From positions 18,176 through 82,175 of the forward strand of contig CAVSHP010000014.1 of the NCBI GenBank assembly GCA_963727635.1: a stretch of 64,000 nucleotides of DNA, in the 5' to 3' direction. A model generated the notes under the pieces. That model was not told where the DNA came from. It was given only the letters and a program-made list of their open reading frames with translations, and made no database searches. This stretch comes from SZUA-36 sp963727635 (GTDB lineage: Bacteria > Pseudomonadota > Gammaproteobacteria > Xanthomonadales > SZUA-36). The position numbers and the translations under genes are program-made. Within the stretch, counting starts at the first letter, position 1. Each line of letters starts with the position of its first letter. Positions 28,036-36,940 of the stretch are shown in pieces.

Positions 28036-29527
28036 TCACCACCATCGCCAGGTGAACCGCAAGGCCTTTCAGGACCTGCGCCAGTTCACGGACACGCTGA
28101 CGGCCGCCGGACAGTTGATCAAGGTAGCCGAGCCGGTCTCACCGCGTCTGCAGATCACCGCTCTGAGCCACCGCAGCCTGGTCAATGCCGGCCCTGCCCT
28201 GTTAATTGAAAACCCGCAGGGGTATGACATACCGGTGCTGGCCAACCTGTTTGGAAATGAACAGAGGGTGTTGGCGGCACTGGAACTTGAAAAGCGCTCT
28301 GACCTGTATGCGCTGGGACAGCAACTCGCTTTCCTGAGAAACCCGCACCTGCCGGAAAACCGCCAGGCGGCACTCGATGTGATCCCAGGCTTTGCCCGCC
28401 TGGCGCATGTGACACCGAAGCAGGTGGAGGCTGCGCCCTGGCAGGAGCAGGTCAGCGAAGCCGCCGATGTCGATCTTGAAACCCTGCCCATATCGACCTG
28501 CTGGCCGGAGGATGCCGGACCGCTGATCACCTGGGGCATGGTGATTACCCGCGGTCCGAACAAACCACGGGTCAACCTGGCGATTTACCGCCAACAGTTG
28601 ATCGGCAAAAACAAGCTGATCATGCGCTGGCTGCCCCATCGCGGCGGCGCCCAGGATCTGCGCGAGTTCCAGCAGACCAATCCCGGCAAACCGTTCCCGG
28701 TGTCTGTCGCCATCGGCGCCGACCCGGCCACCCTGCTGGCAGCGGTCACGCCGATACCCGACACCCTGTCAGAATACCAGTTTGCCGGCCTGCTGCGTGG
28801 TCGCAGAAGCAGGATCGTGACATCCGGCCTGACCGGTCTGCCCGTCCCGCACGGCGCGGAAATCGTCCTCGAAGGAAATATTTATCCCGGTGAAATGGCC
28901 TTGGAAGGACCGTTTGCCGATCACACCGGCTATTACAATTCGTGCGCGGAGTTCCCCGTTTTCACCGTCGAGCGTGTCAGCCAGCGCAGCAACCCGATCT
29001 ACCTGACCACCTACATGGGCAAACCCGGCGAGGACGAACCCTCGATCATGGCCTCGGCCCTTAACGAAATGTTCATTCCCCTTCTGCAGGAACAGTTTCC
29101 CGAGGTCGCAGATTTCTACCTGCCGCCGGAAGCCTGTTCCTACCGCGTGGCCATCGTCAGCATCCGCAAGCAATACCCGGGCCACGCACGCCGCATCATG
29201 TTCGGAATCTGGTCATGGTTAAGACAGTTCACCTACACCAAGACCATTATCGTGACCGACGATGACATCGACATACGCAACTGGAAAGAGGTGATTTGGG
29301 CCATTTCCACACGCTCGGATCCGGTCCGCGATACCGTGCTGGTTGAAAACACGCCGATCGATTATCTCGATTTCGCCAGCCCCAGGCCGGGTCTGGGTGG
29401 CAAGATGGGAATTGACGCAACGCATAAAATCGCTGCGGAAACCGACCGGGATTGGGGCAGGGTCGCCAGCGTTGATCGCGCGACCAAAGCGCAGATCGAA
29501 ACAATCGCAAAGGCCCTTGGTATTTGA
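28013..29527 (+). CDS. ubiD: UbiD, 4-hydroxy-3-polyprenylbenzoate decarboxylase
   Basis: A 504-residue decarboxylase of the prenylated-FMN UbiD family that removes the carboxylate of 3-octaprenyl-4-hydroxybenzoate. Family sequence is continuous: YKFxDLRxF-like KAFQDLRQFTDTL, TLPISTCWPEDAGPLITWG, MRWLPHRGGAQD, VLEGNIYPGEMALEGPFADHTGYY, and the C-terminal RPGLGGKMGIDATHK. The ATG at 28013 (MRISKLLDHHHRQ) was chosen because longer upstream frames are in ubiV and give no family sequence. It is the last gene of the FNR-controlled operon. The UbiX prenyltransferase is not in the window. Confidence 0.93.
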   Translation: MRISKLLDHHHRQVNRKAFQDLRQFTDTLTAAGQLIKVAEPVSPRLQITALSHRSLVNAGPALLIENPQGYDIPVLANLFGNEQRVLAALELEKRSDLYALGQQLAFLRNPHLPENRQAALDVIPGFARLAHVTPKQVEAAPWQEQVSEAADVDLETLPISTCWPEDAGPLITWGMVITRGPNKPRVNLAIYRQQLIGKNKLIMRWLPHRGGAQDLREFQQTNPGKPFPVSVAIGADPATLLAAVTPIPDTLSEYQFAGLLRGRRSRIVTSGLTGLPVPHGAEIVLEGNIYPGEMALEGPFADHTGYYNSCAEFPVFTVERVSQRSNPIYLTTYMGKPGEDEPSIMASALNEMFIPLLQEQFPEVADFYLPPEACSYRVAIVSIRKQYPGHARRIMFGIWSWLRQFTYTKTIIVTDDDIDIRNWKEVIWAISTRSDPVRDTVLVENTPIDYLDFASPRPGLGGKMGIDATHKIAAETDRDWGRVASVDRATKAQIETIAKALGI

Positions 29528-29583
29528 AAATCCTGTAAAAAGTGACAGGTGTACCCCCGGCAAAATAGGAAGATAATTTTTGC

Positions 29584-29859
29584 ATGAACGCACGAAAAGG
29601 ATCTTCGAGTCGTTGGCAGGTATTATGCTCTGCCGAAAATCTGGAAAGGATGTCCGGATCGGCAGAGTCGCGCCAGCAAGACAACTCACTCAAACCAATA
29701 CTGCTTTTAACCGCCCTGCTATTTCTCCTCGTCGCACCAACACCCGACGCGCGGGATATTGCGGACATGTCCGCCAACTTTCTCATCGTGGAAAACCACC
29801 AGGGACTGATGGCCTCGGATGAGCCAACAAAACCCATAGAGGAAGAGATACAGAAATAG
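29584..29859 (+). CDS. Small hypothetical protein with one hydrophobic segment
   Basis: A 91-residue frame with AGGAAG 12-17 bp upstream of its ATG. Residues about 38-50 (LKPILLLTALLFLLVAP) form a single hydrophobic helix followed by an acidic tail ending EEEIQK. The segment is too far from the start to be an ordinary signal peptide. No family is recognised. It could be a small membrane protein or an accidental frame. Confidence 0.4.
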   Translation: MNARKGSSSRWQVLCSAENLERMSGSAESRQQDNSLKPILLLTALLFLLVAPTPDARDIADMSANFLIVENHQGLMASDEPTKPIEEEIQK

Positions 29860-29999
29860 TATCCTGATCAGTATCCCTGATCAAACCCTCATCAACACCA
29901 CCAGCAGTATAAGGTGGTGACAAGACTGTCTCAAACCGTCTGCCTGCAAGGTTAAAACGCACTCCGTACAGTGAAGTCAGTGATGTCCTTAAATTCAAG

Positions 30000-31421
30000 T
30001 CAAATTTCATGAACCTTCATGATATTGGTTGCGCCCGGCGTCAGGGACGTGCCAAAAATGACGACGACAAGATCACCGCTATCGACGATACCCAGGTGCC
30101 TGAGGATTCCCAGGCCGTCATCCAGCATTTTCTCAAAACTTTCGTAATGGACCGACAAAATCGGCGTGACACCCCAGGGCAAGGCCAGGCGGCGATAAAC
30201 TTCCAGCGAGGGGGTAAACGCTATGATCGGGCAGTTTGGCCGGAAATGGCTGACCAGCCTGGCCGTGGACCCGGACTCGGTAAACGTGACCACGTAGCGG
30301 GCATCCAGTTCATCCGCCGCCTGGCAGGCAGCCTTGACGACGGCCCGCGACGTCGAATGCCGGTCCAGCAGCGACATGCCTGATGGCCATTGCCAGGGCA
30401 ACCTGGGATGTTTCGATTCGGTATGGCTCGCGATACGCGCCATGGTCGCAACCGTCTCGATCGCGTGTTCGCCAACCGCGGTCTCCCCGGACAACATGAC
30501 GGCATCGGATCCATCCAGGATCGCATTGGCCACGTCCGAGGCTTCGGCGCGCGTTGGTCGCGGGTTATGGATCATGGATTCCAGCATCTGTGTCGCCGTG
30601 ATAACCACGAGACCGCGGCGGTAGGCTTCAAAAATAATTCTTTTCTGGTGCATCGGCACCTGTTCGGCCGGTAGTTCCACACCCAGGTCGCCACGCGCCA
30701 CCATGACGCCGTCAGCCACGGCGAGTATGCTTTCGAGGTTGTCGATGGCTTCCGGCTTTTCGATCTTGGCGATCACCGGCATGTCCGGGCTGCCGTTAGC
30801 GGCCAGGAACGTCTTGAGTTCCGTCACGTCCGCCGCTGTCCTGACAAACGACAGGGCCATGTAATCGACCCCGATTTCAATACCGTGCAGGGCGTCTGAC
30901 TTGTCCTTTTCAGTGAGTGCGGATACGGACAACTTCGTGCCGGGCAGATTGATACCCTTGTTCGATTTCAGCCGGCCGCCATTGATGACCCGGGTGATGA
31001 CATCATTGCCGTGGACCGATTCCACTTCAATTTCGATCAGGCCGTCATCCAGCAGGATCCTCTCGCCGGTTTTCACATCCGCGGGAAGATTCCGGTAACT
31101 TGTCGAAATCCTTTCAGCCGTTCCTTCGACCGCTTCGGTGGTCAATATCAAACGGGCGCCCGCCTCGAGCAATACACCGTCCTGACCGGCGATATGCCCG
31201 GTGCGGATCTTGGGTCCGGATAAATCCTGCAGACAGGCCACCGCGGTTCCCAGCTTCCTGGCTGCCGCATGCACGTTTTCCAGTCGCTGGCGGTGTTCTT
31301 CATGTGACCCGTGTGAATAATTCAGACGCGCGACATTGACACCGGCCCTGATCAGTTTCTCAAGTGATTCCGGATCCGACGATACCGGACCCAGCGTGGC
31401 AACGATGCTGGTTCGACGCAT
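30000..31421 (-). CDS. pyk: Pyruvate kinase
   Basis: A 473-residue enzyme that makes ATP and pyruvate from phosphoenolpyruvate and ADP, the last step of glycolysis. The start at 31421 (MRRTSIVATLGP) matches the family N-terminus; the frame extends 9 codons further up. Motifs are VARLNYSHGSHEEH, SGPKIRTG, MVARGDLGVELP with the metal-binding region, TQMLESMIHNPRPTRAEASDVANAILDGSDAVMLS, and a C-terminal regulatory-type domain. It is divergent from an SDR gene with a 56-bp gap. Confidence 0.94.
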   Translation of the reverse strand: MRRTSIVATLGPVSSDPESLEKLIRAGVNVARLNYSHGSHEEHRQRLENVHAAARKLGTAVACLQDLSGPKIRTGHIAGQDGVLLEAGARLILTTEAVEGTAERISTSYRNLPADVKTGERILLDDGLIEIEVESVHGNDVITRVINGGRLKSNKGINLPGTKLSVSALTEKDKSDALHGIEIGVDYMALSFVRTAADVTELKTFLAANGSPDMPVIAKIEKPEAIDNLESILAVADGVMVARGDLGVELPAEQVPMHQKRIIFEAYRRGLVVITATQMLESMIHNPRPTRAEASDVANAILDGSDAVMLSGETAVGEHAIETVATMARIASHTESKHPRLPWQWPSGMSLLDRHSTSRAVVKAACQAADELDARYVVTFTESGSTARLVSHFRPNCPIIAFTPSLEVYRRLALPWGVTPILSVHYESFEKMLDDGLGILRHLGIVDSGDLVVVIFGTSLTPGATNIMKVHEI

Positions 31422-31477
31422 GTGATTTTCACCCAGTTTGTTATGCAATAATTAGCGTATCACAGAAGGAATACCTG

Positions 31478-32287
31478 ATGACTCAACCCCGTTGGAAAAA
31501 CACCATTGCCATTACCGGCGCCGGAAGTGGCTTTGGGGCTGCGTTGGCACATCATTACGCGGCCCGCGGCTGGAATGTTGCGGTCACCGACATCGATGAA
31601 CAACGCGCCCGCCGGACACTGGCCGAAACAGGCAGCCATGACGGTGCCAGTTTTTCCATGCAGCTTGATGTCACCAGCGCAGAACATTGGCAGCAATTGC
31701 AGGACTCCGTCGTGCAACGCTGGGGTGGTCTCCAGGTCCTGGTCAATAATGCCGGGGTGGCCGCGGCGGGCAATGTCGAGGACACCAGCATGGAAGACTG
31801 GGTCTGGGTGCTGGATATCGACCTGATGGGTGTGGTACGCGGTTGTCACCAGTTCGCCGGATTGATGAAACAACAAAAGTCAGGCCACATCGTCAATATT
31901 TCCTCATTCGCAGGTCTGGCCGGCCTGCCCTTCATCGCCGCCTACGGTGTGGCCAAGGCTGGTGTCGTGGCCCTGTCCGAGGCGTTATGGGCCGAAATGC
32001 GTCCTTTTGGTGTCGGGGTTACGGTCGCCTGCCCGGCTTTTGTCAAAACCGGTTTGCTGGATTCATTTCGCTCAACCCGGCCCGATGCCCATGCGAAGGT
32101 CAGCCGCTGGATGGAAACATCCGGCGTCAGTGCCGAACAGGTCGCCGAAGCCATCACCAAAGCCATCACGGAAAACAAATTCCTGCTTTTGACACACGCT
32201 CAGACCCGCGGCGCCTGGCGTCTGAAACGCTGGTTGCCCCGGACCTATTTCAGGATGCTGGCAAAACGCAGCCCGGGTCCGGGCTGA
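31478..32287 (+). CDS. Short-chain dehydrogenase/reductase
   Basis: A 269-residue classical SDR. The ATG at 31478 sits 5 bp after AGAAGGA. It has the cofactor motif TGAGSGFG, the NNAG structural motif, Ser and the YGVAK pair (Tyr and Lys) for catalysis and PAFVKTG after it. An Asp-rich acidic residue after the second strand (VTDIDEQRA) suggests NAD rather than NADP. The substrate is not evident; a C-terminal basic segment (RLKRWLPRTYFRM) suggests membrane contact, as in some fatty-acid or steroid SDRs. Confidence 0.85.
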   Translation: MTQPRWKNTIAITGAGSGFGAALAHHYAARGWNVAVTDIDEQRARRTLAETGSHDGASFSMQLDVTSAEHWQQLQDSVVQRWGGLQVLVNNAGVAAAGNVEDTSMEDWVWVLDIDLMGVVRGCHQFAGLMKQQKSGHIVNISSFAGLAGLPFIAAYGVAKAGVVALSEALWAEMRPFGVGVTVACPAFVKTGLLDSFRSTRPDAHAKVSRWMETSGVSAEQVAEAITKAITENKFLLLTHAQTRGAWRLKRWLPRTYFRMLAKRSPGPG

Positions 32288-32294
32288 AGGACTT

Positions 32295-33107
32295 CTATTT
32301 CAGCGGGTAAACCGGGTGGTTGGCATCCGGTGAATAGTACTGCATCATCTTGGGTTCAAGATGCTCCAGTTCCTTCTCCCGGTTGCCAGGTGCCGGGTGG
32401 GTGCTCAGAAACTGCGGCGGACTGGATTTGTTTACGGCAGACATTTTTCTCCACAGGCTGGCAGCGGCAGCCGGGTTGAATCCGGCTTTGGCAGCAAGTT
32501 CAATACCGATTTCGTCCGCTTCCTTTTCAGCCGCCCGGCTGTTCGGCAGGTTGACCGCGAGCATGGCCGCCAATGCCGCGCCGGTCAGCGCGACACCTTG
32601 ATTATCAGAAACCACCCCAACCGCCGCGACACCGACACTTGTGGCAAGCTGCACCGACATCTTTTCGGCCGAGTGTTTTGCCAGCGCGTGTGAAATCTCG
32701 TGCGCCATCACCTGGGCCAACTCATCATCGGTCGGATCGACCTGCTTAAGCAGGCCCGTGTACACCGCCATCCTGCCGCCGGCCATACACCAGGCGTTCA
32801 CCTCCTCGGGATCGTCGATCACCACCACGCTCCACTCCCAATTGGCGGTCTCGGGGCGCATTTTGATCGCCTCGGTGATCAGCTGACCGGTGATGTGCCT
32901 GACCCTGTTATTAACGGCCCGGTTGGTTTCCAGTTTACCGGCGTCATCAAGTTCCTCGACGGTGGACAGGTAGGCTTCCTTGGAAGCGTTAATGGCGGAC
33001 TCTTCGGACACCAGCATCAGCTGACGGCGTCCGGTCGGACTGGTCGCACAGGCGGCCAGCAACAGGCACAAGAATGCAAGGATTAATGAACGGATCAAAC
33101 TGGGCAT
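32295..33107 (-). CDS. M48-family zinc metalloprotease lipoprotein
   Basis: A 270-residue lipoprotein (lipobox LLAACA, Cys about 20). The active-site HEISHALAKHSAE gives the HEXXH zinc motif, with the third ligand Glu in EKEADEIG. It resembles LoiP/YggG-type envelope proteases that remove damaged proteins. Location in the outer membrane or periplasm is inferred from the lipobox. It converges on the SDR gene with a 7-bp gap. Confidence 0.88.
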   Translation of the reverse strand: MPSLIRSLILAFLCLLLAACATSPTGRRQLMLVSEESAINASKEAYLSTVEELDDAGKLETNRAVNNRVRHITGQLITEAIKMRPETANWEWSVVVIDDPEEVNAWCMAGGRMAVYTGLLKQVDPTDDELAQVMAHEISHALAKHSAEKMSVQLATSVGVAAVGVVSDNQGVALTGAALAAMLAVNLPNSRAAEKEADEIGIELAAKAGFNPAAAASLWRKMSAVNKSSPPQFLSTHPAPGNREKELEHLEPKMMQYYSPDANHPVYPLK

Positions 33108-33164
33108 ACATTTTTACCTGGAGTTAGCTGATGTAGGATTGTAGCCGAAAGCGTGAAAAGATAG

Positions 33165-33896
33165 TCACTCGTACTTGAACGAGATATCCAGCAAGCGCAT
33201 ATCTGTGATGCTGTCGTTGTCGCGGTAAACCATCTTCACGGGCAGAAAATGCGCCTCTTCGGCATGCCACATGTCGGTCTGTTTTTCATCGTCTGTAGCA
33301 CCACGCCGGATGTGGATGGTCTGTACCAGGCCAAGTACGGTGACCAGTGGTTCCAGCGCCTGGAATCGATAGGCGTAGGTCCGCAGTTCCGGGCCGCTTA
33401 CCACGACCGCATCGATGTTGTAGTCGCCCCGGCAAACCGAGCTTGCCAGCAGCAGGTAAACGCTTAGTTTGTCCTGCATACCCGGGGCGATATTCACCTC
33501 AAAATCAGCCCGTTTCCTGTTACCCGTGGCTTTCATGGACGCCCAGTCGAACTCAACGGTTTCGTGGCGCCTGTATAAAGAAACCTTTTGCGTCGAATGA
33601 AAACTGTAGGGCAAGACAATTCCGTCGCGCCAATAGAAATCGGACTGCTCTTCGATATACACGGTAAAAACACCCCAATTCACACGGGTATCCATGCTGT
33701 AGCGAAAGCTGTCTGCGCTTTGACGCTCGAGCGTCACGAACATTGAACCGTCCGGATTTCCGTTCCGGGTCACTGAATAGTTTGCGCTGTACGGCACGGG
33801 CGCCGCTCCACAGTCCAGGGCCGAAACCTGCATGGCCGCAGATACCAATGCCAAGGAGATGAATAATCGGAACAGCCAAATTTGCGACGGGGTCAC
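33165..33896 (-). CDS. DUF3108-domain exported protein
   Basis: A 243-residue protein with an N-terminal signal peptide (cut near SALDCGA) followed by beta-rich sequence: PYSANYSVTRNGNPDGSMF, SYSMDTRVNWGVFTVYIEEQSDFYWRDG, and ADFEVNIAPGMQDKLSVYLLLA. DUF3108 proteins are envelope-associated and of unknown function. Two cysteines could form a disulfide. It ends 58 bp before the start of the M48 protease gene on the same strand, so the two could share a transcript. Confidence 0.8.
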   Translation of the reverse strand: MTPSQIWLFRLFISLALVSAAMQVSALDCGAAPVPYSANYSVTRNGNPDGSMFVTLERQSADSFRYSMDTRVNWGVFTVYIEEQSDFYWRDGIVLPYSFHSTQKVSLYRRHETVEFDWASMKATGNRKRADFEVNIAPGMQDKLSVYLLLASSVCRGDYNIDAVVVSGPELRTYAYRFQALEPLVTVLGLVQTIHIRRGATDDEKQTDMWHAEEAHFLPVKMVYRDNDSITDMRLLDISFKYE

Positions 33897-34071
33897 GGTG
33901 ATAAAACTACCTGGAGTAAAATCGACGCATACAGTTTACACCCGCTGCAAATATTTGCCGAATACCGGGTAAGTTGCTTCTGGCAAAATAAGCAATGCTT
34001 GGCATGTGTATCTTGCTAAGCTAGGGTAGTGGATTAAGGCCAGCACAAAGGCCAGCACAGAGGAATTACAC

Positions 34072-35019
34072 ATGCTATATCGTCAACTGGGTAACAGCGA
34101 TCTGAATGTTTCGGAGATCGCGCTGGGATCGTGGCTGACCTACGGGGTCGGGGTAGAGACCAATCAATCGCGGGCCTGCCTGGATGCCGCGTTCGATTGC
34201 GGTATTAATTTTATAGATACCGCCAATGTTTATGGCCAAGGCGCGGCGGAGTCTTTTCTGGGTGATAACCTGCAAGGCCGCGCCCGTGACTCCTACGTCC
34301 TGGCCACCAAGCTTTTTTTTCCGATGAGCGAGACCGACAAGGGCCTGTCAGCCGCACAGATTCACAAGCAACTGAATGATTCCCTACGCCGTCTGCGCAC
34401 CGATTACGTCGATCTATACCAGTGCCACCGTTACGACGAAAACACACCGCTTGATGAAACCATGCAAGCTTTAACCGAGGTGGTCGAGTCAGGTAAGGTC
34501 CGCTACGTGGGCTTTAGTGAGTGGACAGCGCCACAAATAAGGGCTGCCATGGAGATTCCGGGTGTCGTCTCATTTGTTTCCAGCCAGCCACAGTATTCGA
34601 TGCTCTACCGTGTACCAGAGGCCGAGGTCATCCCGTTATGCACAAAATACGGGATCAGCCAGATCGTCTGGTCACCACTGGCCCAGGGTGTGCTGACGGG
34701 CAAATATGGTAAAGGTCAGAAGCCGCCCGAAGATTCGAGGGCGGTAAATCCGAAAATGAACATTTTCATGGATAAATGGTTGCGCGAAGACCTGCTAAAA
34801 AGCATTGATGACCTCGATTCGATTGCGGATGACCAGGGAATCAGCACGACGCAACTCGCCCTTGCCTGGGTACTGCGTGAACCCAACCTGGCCTCGGCCA
34901 TTATCGGTGCGTCGAAACCGGCGCAGGTGCTTGAAAATGCCAGGGCATCGGGCATCGTTCTGGATGATGCAACCTTAAAAGCCATCGACACTGTCCTTGC
35001 CGGTCAATGGTTTTCCTGA
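34072..35019 (+). CDS. Aldo/keto reductase
   Basis: A 315-residue TIM-barrel oxidoreductase using NADPH to reduce carbonyls. The catalytic tetrad is visible: Asp in NFIDTANVYG, Tyr in the same block, Lys in LATKLF and His in YQCHRYD. The C-terminal cofactor segment reads IIGASKPAQVLEN. The sequence is closest in style to the potassium-channel beta-subunit/YghZ branch. The natural substrate is unknown. Its end overlaps the convergent membrane-protein gene by 16 bp. Confidence 0.88.
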   Translation: MLYRQLGNSDLNVSEIALGSWLTYGVGVETNQSRACLDAAFDCGINFIDTANVYGQGAAESFLGDNLQGRARDSYVLATKLFFPMSETDKGLSAAQIHKQLNDSLRRLRTDYVDLYQCHRYDENTPLDETMQALTEVVESGKVRYVGFSEWTAPQIRAAMEIPGVVSFVSSQPQYSMLYRVPEAEVIPLCTKYGISQIVWSPLAQGVLTGKYGKGQKPPEDSRAVNPKMNIFMDKWLREDLLKSIDDLDSIADDQGISTTQLALAWVLREPNLASAIIGASKPAQVLENARASGIVLDDATLKAIDTVLAGQWFS

Positions 35020-35411
35020 AGCAGGAAGAGCTTCAGGACGATAAAACCGGCCCAGGCGGCCAACAGGACGCCGGAAACGATAATAAGGTTGGCTGACAGC
35101 TGGGCTTGTAACACTGCCAGAACCAGCAAGGCAACTCCGGTTGCCGTGCGCAACAGGGCGGGTAGCCCCTGACTGTCCACCGCCAGACCAAGAAAAATAA
35201 ACCCCAGTCCCCAGGTGGCGACTCCCAACACTGGATTGGCCCCCATTCCCGCCGACCAAACCGCTAGCGTGATCACCACTGCCGCCGTCAGCACGGCTAC
35301 TGCCAGGGTCAGGACATTACGCATGGGCGTTACCGCGAACCCGAGCCAACTTTCCCGGCTGTCTGATTTCAATTTCCGATACTGCTGTAACGGTGCTGTT
35401 AATGTTTTCAC
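35004..35411 (-). CDS. Small integral membrane protein
   Basis: A 135-residue protein with a basic, soluble N-terminus (to about residue 25) and four hydrophobic segments (about 31-53, 57-76, 83-103, 108-128). The family is not recognised. A 16-bp palindrome CTTACTAATAGGTAAG 24 bp upstream of the start also precedes the tetR gene, which makes this a likely target of that regulator. Confidence 0.65.
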   Translation of the reverse strand: MKTLTAPLQQYRKLKSDSRESWLGFAVTPMRNVLTLAVAVLTAAVVITLAVWSAGMGANPVLGVATWGLGFIFLGLAVDSQGLPALLRTATGVALLVLAVLQAQLSANLIIVSGVLLAAWAGFIVLKLFLLQENH

Positions 35412-35434
35412 AAAGCTCTCCTGGTATTAATTAT

Positions 35435-35452
35435 ACTTACTAATAGGTAAGT
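35435..35452. promoter_or_regulatory. TetR operator upstream of the membrane-protein gene
   Basis: ACTTACTAATAGGTAAGT: the half-sites CTTAC and GTAAG are palindromic around an A/T-rich centre. It differs from the copy at 36063-36080 only in the central bases. Confidence 0.65.
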
Positions 35453-35469
35453 GTACTAAGCAAATTTTT

Positions 35470-36048
35470 TTAACTGACTATACCCAAATCATGACGTATC
35501 TGGCCGATAACCTGATCCAGCAATTTGACGTCATGAATCCGTGCCAACTGCCTGGCACCCTGTAATGAAGAAAGTACGACCAGGGCCTTGGCGCTGGCAT
35601 CACCCGCGAAACTGAACTCGCCGGAGTCCCTGCCCATCTCCATCACTTTGCTCATCCAACGTAGGGTTTCATCCATGAAACTGCTGGTTGCTTTTTGCAA
35701 TTCCTCAGGCAATTCGTTGTAATCGATTGAAAATGCACCGAACGGGCAAATACAGCGGCCCAGTTGACACTGCTTTCCTGTAAATGCGAAAAAACCTTCG
35801 AGTTGCTGGAGCGCCGAACCACCGTAGGCCATGAACTCGGCCGTACCGCGGCGTAGAACTTTCCTGTACTCGTCAATCAGCGCCAGGGCCAGATCTGTCT
35901 TGGCCGGGAAATGATAGTGAACAGCGGCGTTCCTGACACCGAGGTGCGAGGAAATATCACGGTAGGAAAAACCGTTAAAACCGCGACTCATCAGCAATTG
36001 TGCTGCCCGGTCCATGATCTGTTCGCGTGTGTCGTTCAAGCGTACCAT
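35470..36048 (-). CDS. TetR/AcrR-family transcriptional regulator
   Basis: A 192-residue repressor. The N-terminal helix-turn-helix (about 10-55) reads REQIMDRAAQLLMSRGFNGFSYRDISSHLGVRNAAVHYHFPAKTDL, the AcrR/YcdC pattern. The C-terminal ligand domain has two Cys-rich residues (CQLGRCICPFG), which could make it redox- or electrophile-responsive as in related repressors (inference). A palindrome 15 bp upstream of its own start and again upstream of the neighbouring gene indicates autoregulation and control of that gene. Confidence 0.88.
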   Translation of the reverse strand: MVRLNDTREQIMDRAAQLLMSRGFNGFSYRDISSHLGVRNAAVHYHFPAKTDLALALIDEYRKVLRRGTAEFMAYGGSALQQLEGFFAFTGKQCQLGRCICPFGAFSIDYNELPEELQKATSSFMDETLRWMSKVMEMGRDSGEFSFAGDASAKALVVLSSLQGARQLARIHDVKLLDQVIGQIRHDLGIVS

Positions 36049-36062
36049 TGTCGATCCATCAA

Positions 36063-36080
36063 TCTTACTTATAGGTAAGT
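36063..36080. promoter_or_regulatory. TetR operator upstream of tetR
   Basis: TCTTACTTATAGGTAAGT: the same inverted half-sites CTTAC/GTAAG as at 35435, placed directly before the regulator's start codon. Confidence 0.65.
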
Positions 36081-36183
36081 ATAATCACTAAATCGAATAA
36101 TGTAAATATTTTTAGATGTACATATTTTTAAGGACCAGTCAAAACAGTTCAAACCGGATCATGGTTGATTACCAATTTGCCGG

Positions 36184-36816
36184 TCACTCCTGCTTTTGCT
36201 GATTCTCCTGCATTTGCTTGTGACGCGCGGTCATGTGATCTGCAAATTCCTGTTCACTGATCCCGCCATCTTCGTTGGTGTCGAGATCGGAAAAGACCGG
36301 TCTGTTGTCCGCATGCTTCATCGGTTTACCCTGGGCTGCCATCTCACTCATTCTTTTCGCATGTGCGTCATTGAATTCAGCTTCCGAGATCATGCCATTG
36401 CCATCGGTATCGAAATCGGCAAACTTGGGCCTGTGGTGGTGGCCACCCATACCCATACCCATGCCCTTGCCTTCGCCCTGCCCCATCGCGCGGCATTTTT
36501 CCATGTGGGCTTTCTGACCTGCGTTCAGTTCTTCGGCATTTATCGCGCCGTCACTATCCGTATCGAGATCTGCAAAGACCGGGGCGTCGGCAGCACAGCG
36601 CATATTTTTACCTTCGGCGGCCATCGCAGCCATACGCTGCTCACGCACGGTATTGAACTCTGTCTCGCTGATTGAGCCATCATTATTCACGTCGAAATCT
36701 GTAAATGAAGCCGGACCGTAATGTTGACCTTCCTCAGCCTGTGCTGTCATGGCCAAAACACAACCGGCAAGCACGGCCAGCAGACCCTGCGAAATTCGTA
36801 TACTCAGAACGTTCAT
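36184..36816 (-). CDS. Exported EF-hand protein
   Basis: A 210-residue protein with a signal peptide (about residues 1-27, ending AMTAQAEE); the ATG at 36816 is chosen because it gives that signal and has GGAGAA upstream. Four EF-hand loops follow: DVNNDGSISETE, DTDSDGAINAEE, DTDGNGMISEAE and DTNEDGGISEQE, each with the Asp-x-Asp-x-Asp/Asn-Gly pattern and Glu at position 12. A GKGMGMGMGGHHHR linker with histidines separates the pairs. It probably binds calcium in the periplasm. It is divergent from trhP. Confidence 0.85.
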   Translation of the reverse strand: MNVLSIRISQGLLAVLAGCVLAMTAQAEEGQHYGPASFTDFDVNNDGSISETEFNTVREQRMAAMAAEGKNMRCAADAPVFADLDTDSDGAINAEELNAGQKAHMEKCRAMGQGEGKGMGMGMGGHHHRPKFADFDTDGNGMISEAEFNDAHAKRMSEMAAQGKPMKHADNRPVFSDLDTNEDGGISEQEFADHMTARHKQMQENQQKQE

Positions 36817-36940
36817 GAATTTTCTCCAAAAATGATTAATCCCTGGTGTCTTTACACCGGCGCATAAAGAATCAGGCAAAGCACGCACCATTTGGTTCAA
36901 TCCTGTAAAATCCGGATGACCAATTCTACGGCCGGTAGCA

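Noticed and set aside
29860..29999. Repeated GTATCC(C)TGATCA and a CACCAC/GGTGGTG hairpin before pyk
   Set aside because: Stems are short and lack a T-run; not distinct enough to call.
34211..34991. Minus-strand frames opposite the aldo/keto reductase
   Set aside because: They are shadows of an intact gene with a clear catalytic tetrad.
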